NCBI GenBank assembly: GCA_030144725.1
Contig: JASKMD010000027.1
Span: 1,929,535 to 1,993,534, forward strand
Direction of reading: 5' to 3'
Source: Haematococcus lacustris
Lineage: Eukaryota; Chlorophyta; Chlorophyceae; Chlamydomonadales; Haematococcaceae
Length of the DNA stretch: 64,000 nucleotides
The notes below the pieces were generated by a model. The model was not told the origin of the DNA. It worked only from the letters and a program-made list of their open reading frames with translations, and did no database searches. Numbering within the stretch: the first letter of the stretch is position 1; each line of letters begins with the position of its first letter. Of this stretch, positions 12,414-23,011 are shown piece by piece. The position numbers and the translations under genes are program-made.

Positions 12414-13896
12414 CCTGATGCCCGATGTGTATGATGGGCACTTAGGGTTAGTTAGGAAGTAAGGTAGTAGTCACATGGTGCCCATGTTTGACCCACACTG
12501 CTGTTAGTCGAGCAAGTTGGCCAAGTGCAGCTTAACCAGGTGCAAGTCGACCAAGTGCCAACCCGGCCGACCACTTTACACACTGGCCGTTGTTGGTCCC
12601 CAGCACTTGATGGAGGTACACCAGGTGCTCCATGATCTGCCAGACCCCCGCCCTGGTATGGTGGGCAGTCACCAGCCTGGACACTAAGCCGGACTGCCTG
12701 GCTGCATGTATCGCGCCCCGCTTTGCCCACCCAGCACCAGCTACACCCACCAGCTCCATGATCTTCTTCGGGGGTTCGGAGGTCTTCTGCGGGGGATGTT
12801 GCCCTGCTCAGAGGTCGCTGCCTAACCTGATGCCACTCACGAGGTACACGGATGACTCGGTGGCAATGTGTATGTTAAGCAGTGAGGGGAGGGGAGTCAC
12901 ATGGTGAGGTTGATGGACATGGTAATGGCCTCCTAGCTAGTTTAGCTTCAGTTACAGTTGCAGATTCAATTACAGTCAGCCACACTGCTGTGAGTCGAGC
13001 AAGTTGACCCAGTGCAAGTCGACAAAGTGCCAACCGACCGACCACTTTACACACTGACATGCCAAAGGCGCTCCACGACCTGTCAGACCCCGCCCTGGCC
13101 CTGCCTGACGCTTATGGGTCGTCAGTAGCACCTACAGCACCACATCAAGCCTGCACTGACATGTCCCATCATTGGAGCAGCAGGCGAAGGCCACTGCCTG
13201 CCTTAAACTGGCTGGTGGGCGTTCACCAGCCTGATCACCGAGCCGGACTGCCTGGCTGCCCGTACTGCACCTGCTAAGCCAACCCAGCACCAGCCCACCC
13301 AGCGCCTGCCAGCCATCAGCACCCAAGTGGCATAGGTAACTGTCTGCAGCAACACAAGCCCTCCCATTGAGGCAAGCCCATCTCGTACAAGCCCATACTA
13401 CTTCGCAGGCATGCCAGCCAGGCAAGCATGGGCTGGTGGTGATGGTGGGTTTCATTGCTCAGCAAGGGGGAGCCAAAGCATAGCAGTGGGCTGAGAGCAG
13501 CCCAGGGTGCTACAGCTTACTTGTCGGGCGGCCACACCTTCTCAAGGCTTGGAGCTGCCAGGACATCTGACAACTTGCAGTAGTGCCTCAAGGGGACGCT
13601 TGAAGCTATGGGTCGTATGGTCAAGCTGGTGTGGTCCCCAAACGCCCGTTCAGCTCCCATGTAAATGGCTGGACAGTCGTTGGGTCTCACCTGGTCCTTT
13701 CCACAAGTACAAGTACAAGGACAAGGACAAGTACCCCTTGGCAGCCAGGGAGGCTGCTGTATTTGGGGGACGAGGATTATCTGCATCCGACCAACACTCT
13801 CCGTCCCACTGCCATTCGTCACTTTTTCACGGGGAGTGGCACTGTTTCACGGGGGAGCAGCAGTCGCTCGCGCTATCGCGTAGAGGAGTCGAGACG
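12414..13896. repeat. Spacer A-B built of dispersed array repeats
   Basis: No gene supported. A GTCGAGCAAGTTG-GCCAAGTG type segment occurs twice (about 12507 and 12995) and in degenerate form near 21610. The phrase ending GGGTTTCATTGCTCAGCAAG occurs here (about 13448) and again near 17018 and 22044. From about 13800 the conserved upstream block of the family begins (TTTTTCACGGGGAGTGGCAC). Confidence 0.55.
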
Positions 13897-16127
13897 ATGC
13901 TCGCTGTTCACTTCGCCCCGCCTTCGCTGCGACGCGCTGTCAACCACAGCCCTGTACCTCGAAAGGGTGCAGGCACTGGGTGCCCCGCCCCGCCCCGCCC
14001 CGCCCCGCCCCGCCCCGCCCCGCCCCGCCCCGCCCCGCCCCGCCCCGCCCCGCCCCGCCCCGCCCCGCCCCGCCCCGCCCCGCCCCGCCCCGCCCCGCCC
14101 CGCCCCGCCCCGCCCCGCCCCGCCCCGCCCCGCCCCGCCCCGCCCCGCCCCGCCCCGCCCCGCCCCGCCCCGCCCCGCCCCGCCCCGCCCCGCCCCGCCC
14201 CGCCCCGCCCCGCCCCGCCCCGCCCCGCCCCGCCCCGCCCCGCCCCGCCCCGCCCCGCCCCGCCCCGCCCCGCCCCGCCCCGCCCCGCCCCGCCCCGCCC
14301 CGCCCCGCCCCGCCCCGCCCCGCCCCGCCCCGCCCCGCCCCGCCCCGCCCCGCCCCGCCCCGCCCCGCCCCGCCCCGCCCCGCCCCGCCCCGCCCCGCCC
14401 CGCCCCGCCCCGCCCCGCCCCGCCCCGCCCCGCCCCGCCCCGCCCCGCCCCGCCCCGCCCCGCCCCGCCCCGCCCCGCCCCGCCCCGCCCCGCCCCGCCC
14501 CGCCCCGCCCCGCCCCGCCCCGCCCCGCCCCGCCCCGCCCCGCCCCGCCCCGCCCCGCCCCGCCCCGCCCCGCCCCGCCCCGCCCCGCCCCGCCCCGCCC
14601 CGCCCCGCCCCGCCCCGCCCCGCCCCGCCCCGCCCCGCCCCGCCCCGCCCCGCCCCGCCCCGCCCCGCCCCGCCCCGCCCCGCCCCGCCCCGCCCCGCCC
14701 CGCCCCGCCCCGCCCCGCCCCGCCCCGCCCCGCCCCGCCCCGCCCCGCCCCGCCCCGCCCCGCCCCGCCCCGCCCCGCCCCGCCCCGCCCCGCCCCGCCC
14801 CGCCCCGCCCCGCCCCGCCCCGCCCCGCCCCGCCCCGCCCCGCCCCAGGTGGGATCTCCAGCAGCCCCATGACCAGAGACCAATCACATAGGCTGCACTC
14901 ATGGCTGTTTGTGCTGGCTTTCCTTGCAGGCTTGACTTCCAGCCCACTGCGTTTGCTGTGGCCTCGATCAGCAGGATCCTAGTGGATGCTCTGGGCTTCA
15001 TAATCATGCTTGACTCAGAAAGGAATGCTGTAACAGTGACTGTACCAGGTCTAGACACCCCTGCGTCTATGGGATGCCTTGACAACCGGTGAGCATTTCA
15101 GCAGAAAACATCAGTGAAGGCGTGTAAAAGTGCAGAAAGTGACAAGTGGTTCCTAAGTGCTGTTTGCAGTTTGATCTTTACTGCAGCCGAGAACATGGGC
15201 ATAATGGACAATGATAGTTTTGATGACCCACGATTTGATGACCCGACCATTTTTGCCCTTGATCATGCCTGTCCTAACTCATGCCAGCCACACATCCTTA
15301 CTACTGCTGTGTATGCCACAGGTTACGCTTGCTCCCATTTTACTTGCAGGCAAGACTTTGAGCCCTCTACGTTTACTGCAGATTCAGAAGGGACCATCGC
15401 TGTGGCTGGCGACGGCCATATACATATATTCAATTGTGAAGGGGACCTGCAGCATACAGTGGCTGTACCAGGGCAAGCAAGCGTCACTTGCATGGCGTGC
15501 CTCAGAGATGGCAGGTGAAGGGCTAAGCAATGCAGCTCAACAACCTACGCAGCTCACCAACGGTACAGTGACAGCCATCAGCGTCAGTGGCCCCTTTATG
15601 ACAACATGGCATTGTTGGCGGTGCTGCAGCACACATATCGCCCCCCCTCCTTTGCTCGCAGGTTAGTCTTCATTGTAGATGATACCATGTACATGATTGA
15701 TCTACGCGCGGCAGCTACGTGCAAAGCTCAAGTGAAGGTGCTAGTGAGCCATGTGAACCCTTCTGGTGGTCTGGCGTTGATCCATGCAGCCAATAAGCTG
15801 CTGTTCATTAGCTCACGCAACAGCCTGTGTGAGCTGGACATGGAGTCCAACGAGTGTCGAGTCATCACTGAAAACACAAGCGCTGGCCGCCTGTGCACTG
15901 GCACAGAGAAGTCAGCGCTCTGCATATCGCCCATAACACCTAGCTACATGTACTTGACACCCTGCTCCACGAGTGGAAGCATGGGCACAAGCACGTATCA
16001 CGCCGCACAGCAGTCAGCCATCAACGCTGACTTCTGTGTGAACAGCAGCGGTGATGTGCTGTTCTTCGAGCCATCAAGATCCAGCCTGACAAACCTGTGC
16101 AAGCTGCCAGGACTGGTGCCCACCTAA
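13897..16127 (+). pseudogene. Array copy B: family member with CCCCG array in exon 1 and two blade exons
   Basis: The ATG and first 84 bp (to ...KGAGTG) match copies C and D. After that the remaining 206 bp of exon 1, which carries the whole conserved N-terminal domain, is absent and a CCCCG array stands in its place. The normal donor context (AG|GTGGGATC) resumes at 14849. With the array at its present length, the exon ends in phase 1 instead of the family's phase 2, so exon 2 would be out of frame. Downstream are a type 1 blade (14930-15088), a truncated type 1 core (from 15170, LIFTAAEN), a type 2 blade (15350-15514) and a full last exon (15662-16127, ending LPGLVPT). The order is the same as in copy D, suggesting a fusion of two ancestral tandem genes. 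Probably non-functional as assembled. Confidence 0.65.
13983..14846. repeat. Pure CCCCG pentanucleotide array
   Basis: 864 bp, about 173 copies, with no interruption visible. It replaces part of exon 1 of array copy B. All six frames are open through it (PRPAP or GAGRG repeats), so the long frames here are not evidence of a protein. The minus strand is G-rich and could form G-quadruplexes. Arrays this pure are also a classic place for assembly error. Confidence 0.97.
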
Positions 16128-18204
16128 GAGGCTGCTGGGTGACATAGCTGATGCTGACCGGCTACTCGGCAAGCTTTCTATGGCAGCCCTAGACGCCGCA
16201 CACCCTTGTCCTGAGTGTTGACAGCGGATAGGGCAGGGGCACACAATGTGGCATGGCATGGCTGCTGATCATGAATGACTATGTTTATAGGTGCTTGGCA
16301 GAAGCACTAACTTCATTGCTGTACACACTGGCATGTTAGCGCAAGTAGCGCAAATTGGCGCAGTTTCCTACATATCTCAGAGTGGGGATGCACACAGTGG
16401 GGATGGGCATGTGCAAGGCTTGTTAAGCTATTCACCAACAATATGGCAAGCGTTGTACGATGGATAAAGGCCAAGGCATGCAAGGCTCATTATGTATAGA
16501 CATGTCTACAATGCTAAGATATGCCGGCCTCAACCGCCCACTATGTTGTGGTGTACGGGCCTCAACTGCCCACAGGGTGGCCCAGAGCTCCTGGTAGGCT
16601 GCCCAGCTGCCTTGGCGCCTATCCACTTGCACCGCCAAGCCTGTCTGCCTGCTTGCACTTGGCTAGTTGGCAGGCTCCAGCACAGGGATGGTAGGGGTGG
16701 CCGTCTGCAGCTCCCCACCCCCCGCAGCCTAGCCAGCCAGTCAGCTAGGCAGGCCCATGCTGGGATCACTTGCTCAGCAGAGAGCAGCGGCGGCTGCAGA
16801 GGAGACAGCAGCGGCAGAGCGCGGCCAGATATCCTGTCCATCTTGTGACAACCCTGTGTGGGTGATGGCCTGGTGTCTGCAGCGACTCCCTGGCATGTCT
16901 GCTATACCTACCCAGCACCAGCCCACCCAGCGAGTTGATGTGACTGTTTGCACCGGCACCATCCCTCCCGATCCTGTGCAAGCCTACTTCGCAAGCAGGC
17001 AAGCACATACTGATGGGTTTCATTGCTCAGCAAGGGAGAGCAGGAGGTCACCCCCGCCATTGGCTACACCCCCATGGCTCAAGAGATAACTTTCTTACTC
17101 ATTTCTGCACGGATGAGGCCGCCGATTAGTGCGATGGGATGCCTATGGCCTGACGAGTGTGCGGCCAGCCCAAACGGTTTGCCGGGTGGCTGGCCCCCAA
17201 CATGCGACGTGTTCTTGGGCTTTGCAGACACTCTTAGCGACTGCTGTAAGCAGCCTAGACCCAGCGCGGAGTGAATTTCGCATCGTGACTGGACATTGCA
17301 AGTTTTCAGGTCGGCACGCAACAGTGTTGCTGCGTCCCAGAACGCATCGAGACCCTCTCCCATGCTAGGGGCGTGACTGCGACGGCGGATTATTGCTGAA
17401 CCTACAAGTCGCAGAATTGCATGTTGCGCAATGCGGCCAATACATTGGAACCTGTGGCTCCCGAGCAGCCACGAGCATCAACAGTCGGTCAAAAAGATGC
17501 AGCAATTGTGCTGATACACACACATGGAACCCACACATGGAACGGCCCACACATGAAGGCAACGCGTTTCTGCCAAATAGACACGCTGAAAACCCACACA
17601 AGGAGTCGCACAGAGCTGGCAGATCATCATTTGACGTCCTGGTTGGACAGTTATGCCGGCCGGAAAAGTGCCCATTTCGAAGAATTTGACATGGGGTGGC
17701 GTCACACGAGAAATTTGAGCCCGTCCATGCCGCTGGGTCGCTGAGCGCGATAGCTGTTCGCTGATCCCAGCCCCACTAAGCAGGCCATTCCCGTCACAAC
17801 GCGACCCCAACTTCCAACACCCCCGCCCGCCCCGGCACAGGTGCATATCAGCCCGAGCAGCCCGCTAGCCTCGCGCTCGTGAGCTGCACGGCCCTGCGCA
17901 AGAATCGGTGAAAAAGTCGTAAAGATAAGTCGGATAGTTATCAGGGGTGCAGCCAATGGCGGGGGTGACCAGGAGCACAGCAGCGGGCTGACAGTGGCCC
18001 TGTTCCAGCTCGCACGTGGGTTGGCCGGACCAGTACTCAGCTCGTTTAGTCTGCCGGAGACCGCGCTAGGAGGGGTCTACTTCGCCACAGTCCAGGGTCC
18101 CAGCAGTGTTTCATGCCGAGGGTGACATGCTCGAGGTGTCGCTACTCCAGCGAGGATATACAGACCAACTCCGATCACAAGACGAAGTTGACTTAGATGC
18201 TCTC
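16128..18204. repeat. Spacer B-C, partly duplicated downstream of copy D
   Basis: 16128 to about 16560 is near-identical in order and wording to 30029 to about 30490 (for example TGAGTGTTGACAGCGGATAG and GACTATGTTTATAGGTGCTT). A second module at about 16720-16830, with AGGCAGGCCCATGCTGGGAT, recurs near 19760, 20998 and 30636. No gene supported in 16560-18204. Confidence 0.6.
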
Positions 18205-18329
18205 CTGCGTAGCCAATGCGCGATGTCGTCTTCGCCCCAGTGCCATCTGTCACATTTTCACGGGAGTGGCACTGTTTCACGGGGGCGAGGCAACAGTCGC
18301 TCGCGCTGTCGTGTAGCGTAGTCGAGACG
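18205..18329 (+). promoter_or_regulatory. Conserved upstream block of array copy C (CCAAT-containing)
   Basis: GCGTAGCCAATGCG, then CCATCTGTCAC, TTTTCACGGGAGTGGCAC and TGTTTCACGGGGG run to the ATG. The same order precedes copies D and E. The CCAAT core and conservation of noncoding DNA suggest promoter plus 5'UTR; the transcription start is not visible. Confidence 0.5.
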
Positions 18330-19417
18330 ATGCTCGCCGTTCGGTCCGCCCCGCCTTTGCTGCGACGAGGTGCCAATCACAGGGCTGTGCCTCGGAAGGG
18401 TGCAGGCATTGGGCGAAACCATAGCAAGGCTCTTGCAACGACACTGCGTGCGACAATCAGCGCTGAACTACTGTGCACGCTGCACGTGCCGCTGCTAAAT
18501 AGCCGCGGACTGGTCGCGGACTGCGGCGGCTACGCGGTGACATGCTGCGTAGAGCAGGAGGGCGAGGGTTGGGTCGTGAAGCGCTCGAAGACTGGTGCAG
18601 GCTTCGCGACACTGTTTGGGTGGGATCTATAGCAGCCCCATGCCCACAAGCCAATAACATATTCTTCACTCATGGCTTTTGCGCTGGCTTTCCTTACAGG
18701 CTTGACTTCCAGCCCACTGCGCTAGCTGTGGCCTCCAGCGGCAGGATCCTAGTGGCTGCTCCGGGCTTCATACACACTTTTGACTCAGAAGGGAAAGCAG
18801 TGACCAGTACAGTTGCATTACCAGGGCAAGACACCGTTGCTTTCATGGGGTGCCTTGACAACCGGTGAGCACTCCAGCAGTAGAGCTAGGTTTGTGCAAA
18901 TGGATGTATGTAACAGTACAGAAATGGCAACATTGGTAATGATCCTCATGGTGCTGTTTGCAGTTTGATCTTTACTGCAGCTGAGAAGGTGTACATGCTG
19001 GACATCGACAGTTTTGCTTGCCGACATGTGGAGATGCTGATCAGCCATGTGAGGCCTTCAGGTGGTCTTGCTCTCTTCCCCGCAGCCAACAAGCTGCTGT
19101 TCATCAGCGACCGCAACAGCCTGTGTGAGCTGGACATCGAGTCCAAGGAGTGTCAAGTCATCACTGAAAACGTGGGAGCTGCCCGCCTGTGGAGTGGCAC
19201 GGAGGAGTCAGCGCTCTTCATGTACCCCTCATCTGACTCCACTTATTTGGCGCCCTGCTCCATGACTGGGAGTTTGAGCGCGTATGCCAACCTCAAGCAG
19301 TCAGCCCTCAACGCTGACTTCTGTGTAAACAGCTGCGGTGATGTGCTGTTCTTCGAGCAGCCAGCGAAGGGTAAGCTGACAAAGCTGCACCGGCTTCCAA
19401 GACTGCTGCCCACTTGA
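18330..19417 (+). CDS. Array copy C: blade-repeat protein of unknown function, intact
   Basis: The simplest intact member, and the best reference for the family. Exons 18330-18619 (290 bp), 18700-18864 (165 bp) and 18964-19417 join in frame to 302 aa with two phase-2 introns of 80 and 99 bp. Exon 1 begins MLAVRSAPPLLRR and contains GLVADCGGYAVTCCVEQEGE. Exon 2 is a type 1 blade (LDFQPTALAVASSGRILVAA, then FIHTFDSEGKAV). Exon 3 holds LIFTAAEKVYMLDI, SGGLALFPAANKLLFIS, NSLCELDIESKEC, a GTEESALF unit and CVNSCGDVLFFEQ, ending LPRLLPT. No catalytic motif, signal peptide or membrane helix is visible. Function unknown. Confidence 0.82.
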
Positions 19418-22194
19418 GAGGCTGTTGGGTGACATGGCAGCCAGGGCCATGTTTTAGCAGCTCTCAGCAGCTCATAGCTGCTACTTACAAAGCTGCTTGG
19501 CAAGTTGTTTTATGCAGCCCTGTACCTCCCAGAACCTCTCAGGACCATGTAGGTGCCCAGGATCCCAGCTTGCTACACCGCCATGAGACACCTTCACCCC
19601 TTATGCCCTGTAAGGATCTGTTGAGGGGTGCAGACAACGGTTGAACGTCCGCAGTGCAGGAGCGCCCTTCAAAGCACGGCATGGCTGCTGATCATGGGTC
19701 TGGTAGGGTGTGCCCATGTGCAGCCCACCTCCCCCCGCAGCCAAGCCAGCAGGCCAGCTAGGCAGGCCCATGCTGGGATCACTTGCTCAGCAGAGGGCAG
19801 CGGCGGCTGCAGAGGAGACAGCAGCGGCAGAGGGCGGCCAAGTGCGTTTCCCATCTTGCGTGAACCTTGTGCGGGTGAGGGCCTGGTGTGGTGCCATGGA
19901 CAGCTGGAGATAGGGGCTGGGCAATGGCAGGGGGTGGGGACTGGGCTGGAGTGGTACCAGCCACATCCTGCCGCCTAAGCCTTTTCAATGCAGGGGGCCG
20001 GGGGGCTACCAGGAGGCCTGGGTACCAGGCGCAATTAGGGGACCCTTACTGATGCAGAGGGTCAGGGGGCTCTTAGAGGCTTCTGTGCACTGTGTACTGT
20101 GTATGTGTGTGTGGTGCCAGTCAGGCCAGGCAGCAGTCGGCCCACCCAGCTACTGCACAGCCACCACTCTTGGCTGTCCAGCTCTAGTCTGCCTACTAGG
20201 CTGCACCAGACCTTTACTACCTTTACCTTTACCTTAACCTTTAGTTTTACCTTTACCTTTACCTTAACCTTTTACTACTACTTTACAGGAATAAGATATA
20301 GCCATGCAGCGCTGGGGCCAGGGACCAAGCACTGGCATGACAAGCCTGCCCGACCCTCCCGCCCAGCCTGACTAATCACATGACTGGCAGGCTCTCTGGC
20401 TTCCAGCTAAACCCCCAGCTGCCCAGCTGCCTTGGCGCACATACACTAGCACCACTTGCAACCCTAGCCCTTGTCACACGTTGCTATAGACAACATGTAG
20501 GTGCCCAGGATGTCAGCTTGCTGAAACGACCCCAGACACCTTCAACCCTTACGCACTGGGTGAACCTCTTGCAGGGAAGCGGCGCACGATGTGGCATGGC
20601 ATGACTGCTGACCGTGGGAGCCATTGGCTTCCTGTCTTTTGAACCTTGTGTTGTACAGGATTGGCAGGAGCGTCATACCCAGACCTGTATGTGCCAGGCA
20701 GTAGGTCGCCTAGAGCCTTGTCAAGCTACTTCCAACAATATGGCAGGCGCTGTATGCTGAGTGGTCAGTATGCTATGGTGTATGGGCATCAACTGCTCAC
20801 AGGGTAAACCAAAGCTCCTGGTGGGCTGTCTGGGAGTATGCACAGCTGCTTTGGCATACTCCACTAGCATCACTAACGCCGCCATGCCCGCCTACCTGCC
20901 TGCTTGCACTTGGCTAGTTGGCAGGCCCCAGCAGAGGGATGGTAGGGGTGGCTGTCTGCAGCTCCCCACCCCCCGCAGCCTAGCCAGCCAGTCAGCTAGG
21001 CAGGCCCATGCTGGGATCACTTGCTCAGCAGAGAGCAGCGGCGGCTGCAGAGGAGACAGCAGCGGCAGAGCGCCAAATATCTTTTCCATCTTGTGAGAAC
21101 CTTGTTAGGGTGATGTCTGCAGCGACTCCCTCATACCTACCCAGCACCAGCCCACCCAGCGAGTGGATGTGACTGTCTGCACCAGTACCATCCCTCCTGA
21201 TCATGCAAGCCCATCCTGTGCAAGCCTACTTCGCAAGCAAGCCAGCTAGACAAGGTGCTGGTGGTCGTGGGTTTGGTTACTCGCTGGTGGTGGTGGGTGT
21301 GGTACGGTGGTACAGACAGCTGGAGATGGGGGTGGGGGTGGGGCTGAAGCCCCAGCCTGCAGCCCCACGTCGGAAAGTTTCGGACCTCTGATTTGCGCAC
21401 ATCTGAGCCTTATCGTAATAAAACACCTATAAAAAGCCTGTAAAAAGCCCGAGGATTGTATGCTGGAGGTGCCGAAACAGGTGCTGCTACACAGATGACT
21501 CGGTGGCCATGTGTATGTTAGGCAGTGAGGGTCAGTTAGAAAGTAAGGGGAGGGTAGGCACATGGTGTGGTCAAGCCGATGGATTATAAGCTAATGTCAG
21601 TCACATGATGCAAGTCAACCAAGTTGACCAAGTGGAAGCCGACCAAGTGCGGGATGTCAGATGCAAGTTGACTGGCGCAAACATGGCGCACTGACATGCC
21701 GCTGACTGCCGCTGTTCGTCCCTAGCAGACATGACTGCCCCCCACCACAAGTGCAGCTTCAGCTGGCGCTCCATGATCTGCCAGACCCACGCCAGACACT
21801 AAGAGGCGGTAGGCAGCACCTGCAGCCTGACTGGGCCGGTATGGTGGGCGCCCAGCCTGTCCACCAAACCGAACTGCCTGGCTGCCCATACTGCGCCTGC
21901 TAAGCTTACCTAGCGCCAGCTACAACCCAGCACCAGCCACCCAGTGCTTGTTTGACATCTATGAGCAACACAGGTGGTAGAAGTAGATGTCTGCAGCATG
22001 GCCCTCTCCAGCTAGGCAAGCACATTCTGGTGGTGATGGTGGGTTTCATTGCTCAGCAAGGGGGAGCAGAAGCACAGCAGCGGACCAGTACTCAGCTCTG
22101 TTTATGGTTCAATGCTCAAGGCTATGCTGGAGGTGCACTTGTAAGTACGATCACTAGGAATTGAACAGACCAACTACGATCACGGAGTTGAAGT
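19418..22194. repeat. Spacer C-D, patchwork of duplicated intergenic modules
   Basis: About 19735-19850 and 20975-21085 both carry the AGGCAGGCCCATGCTGGGAT module followed by CAGCAGAG...GCGGCGGCTGCAG. About 20125-20370 matches 32680-32890 (GCAGCGCTGGGGCCAGGGA, CACTGGCATGACAAGC). No coding exon of the family or of another gene is supported in these 2.8 kb. Confidence 0.55.
20216..20284. repeat. Degenerate CTTTAC hexamer tract
   Basis: About a dozen units of ACCTTT/ACCTTA, with one AGTTTT variant. A short simple repeat inside the C-D spacer, resembling degenerate telomere-like hexamers but not any exact telomere unit. Confidence 0.7.
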
Positions 22195-22319
22195 CCTGCG
22201 TAGCCAATGCGACGTCGGCTCCTCCCAGGTGCCATCTTTCACCGGAAGGGCCAATGTTTCAAGGGAGCAGTCGCTCGCGGCAGCAGTCGCTCGCGGTGTC
22301 TTGCAGCGGTGTCGCGACG
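22195..22319 (+). promoter_or_regulatory. Conserved upstream block of array copy D (CCAAT-containing)
   Basis: GCGTAGCCAATGCGACGTC and CCATCTTTCACC precede the ATG as in copies C and E. Here the segment between the block and the ATG contains a short duplication, CAGTCGCTCGCGG twice in tandem (about 22268-22296). Confidence 0.45.
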
Positions 22320-22532
22320 ATGTTCTTCCTTCGATCCGCCCCGCCTTCGCTGCGACGAGCTGTCAACCACAGGGCTGTGCCTCGAAAGGGTGCAGGCAGT
22401 GGGCGAGACCAAAGCAAGGTTCTTGCAACTACACTGCGTGCGACAGTCAGCCCTGAGACGCTGTGCACGCTGCACGCGCCGCTGCTGAAGAGTCGCGGAC
22501 TGGTCGCGGACTGCGGTGGCTACGCGGTGACA

Positions 22533-22537
22533 TGCTG
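22533..22537. repeat. Target-site duplication TGCTG, left
   Basis: Five bases immediately before the 5' LTR, repeated exactly at 28569-28573 after the 3' LTR. Five bp is the usual size for Ty3/Gypsy integrase. Confidence 0.95.
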
Positions 22538-22727
22538 TGTTACGTGACCATGCTGAGTAAGATCGCATGCGGCCGAATATCTGAAAGGTCTCAAGTGACA
22601 TGACAAGTCCCCTGTGAGAAATGTGTGAGTGGTGAGGTGTTCTGAGGCTGGGTTCGATACCCAGGCAGATGGACTACGCCCTGATCTGTGTAGGCACACT
22701 TGGAACACCATTGCCACGAACGCAACA
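22538..22727 (+). repeat. 5' LTR of the chromovirus element
   Basis: 190 bp, TGTTACGTGACC ... CGAACGCAACA. I found no difference from the 3' LTR. It contains a tRNA T-arm-like segment (TGGGTTCGATACCCA, about 22650-22664). Confidence 0.96.
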
Positions 22728-23011
22728 GTGGTTTCCGACCGATGGTGCCGAACCCGACTGGGTCCGTCTAGCGCATTTCTGCCCGAGCCTAGCGTCAGAG
22801 GACGTGCGTGGGTATTGGTTGGCGTGTGGAAGTGCGGTCGAGTTCCCGCATTCGCCTGAGCAACGCCTGGAATTGGGTGTAGTGCGCCGGTTGTGGAAAG
22901 AGGCGGAGGAGCTGTGCGCTAAGCTTGCGGGTAACGCTTAGAGAAGCGTCGGCTGTGAACGGTCGTGAGGAGAGGCTGCCGTGAGCCTAGGTACCCCTGT
23001 GCGGTACAGGT

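Noticed and set aside
13507..15085. Long Pro/Arg/Ala or Gly/Arg/Ala frames in all six frames
   Set aside because: They are produced by the pure CCCCG array, which has no stop in any frame. Only the flanking family exons are supported.
22640..22680. tRNA gene in the LTR
   Set aside because: Only a T-arm-like hairpin is present; no acceptor stem, D arm or anticodon arm could be folded around it.
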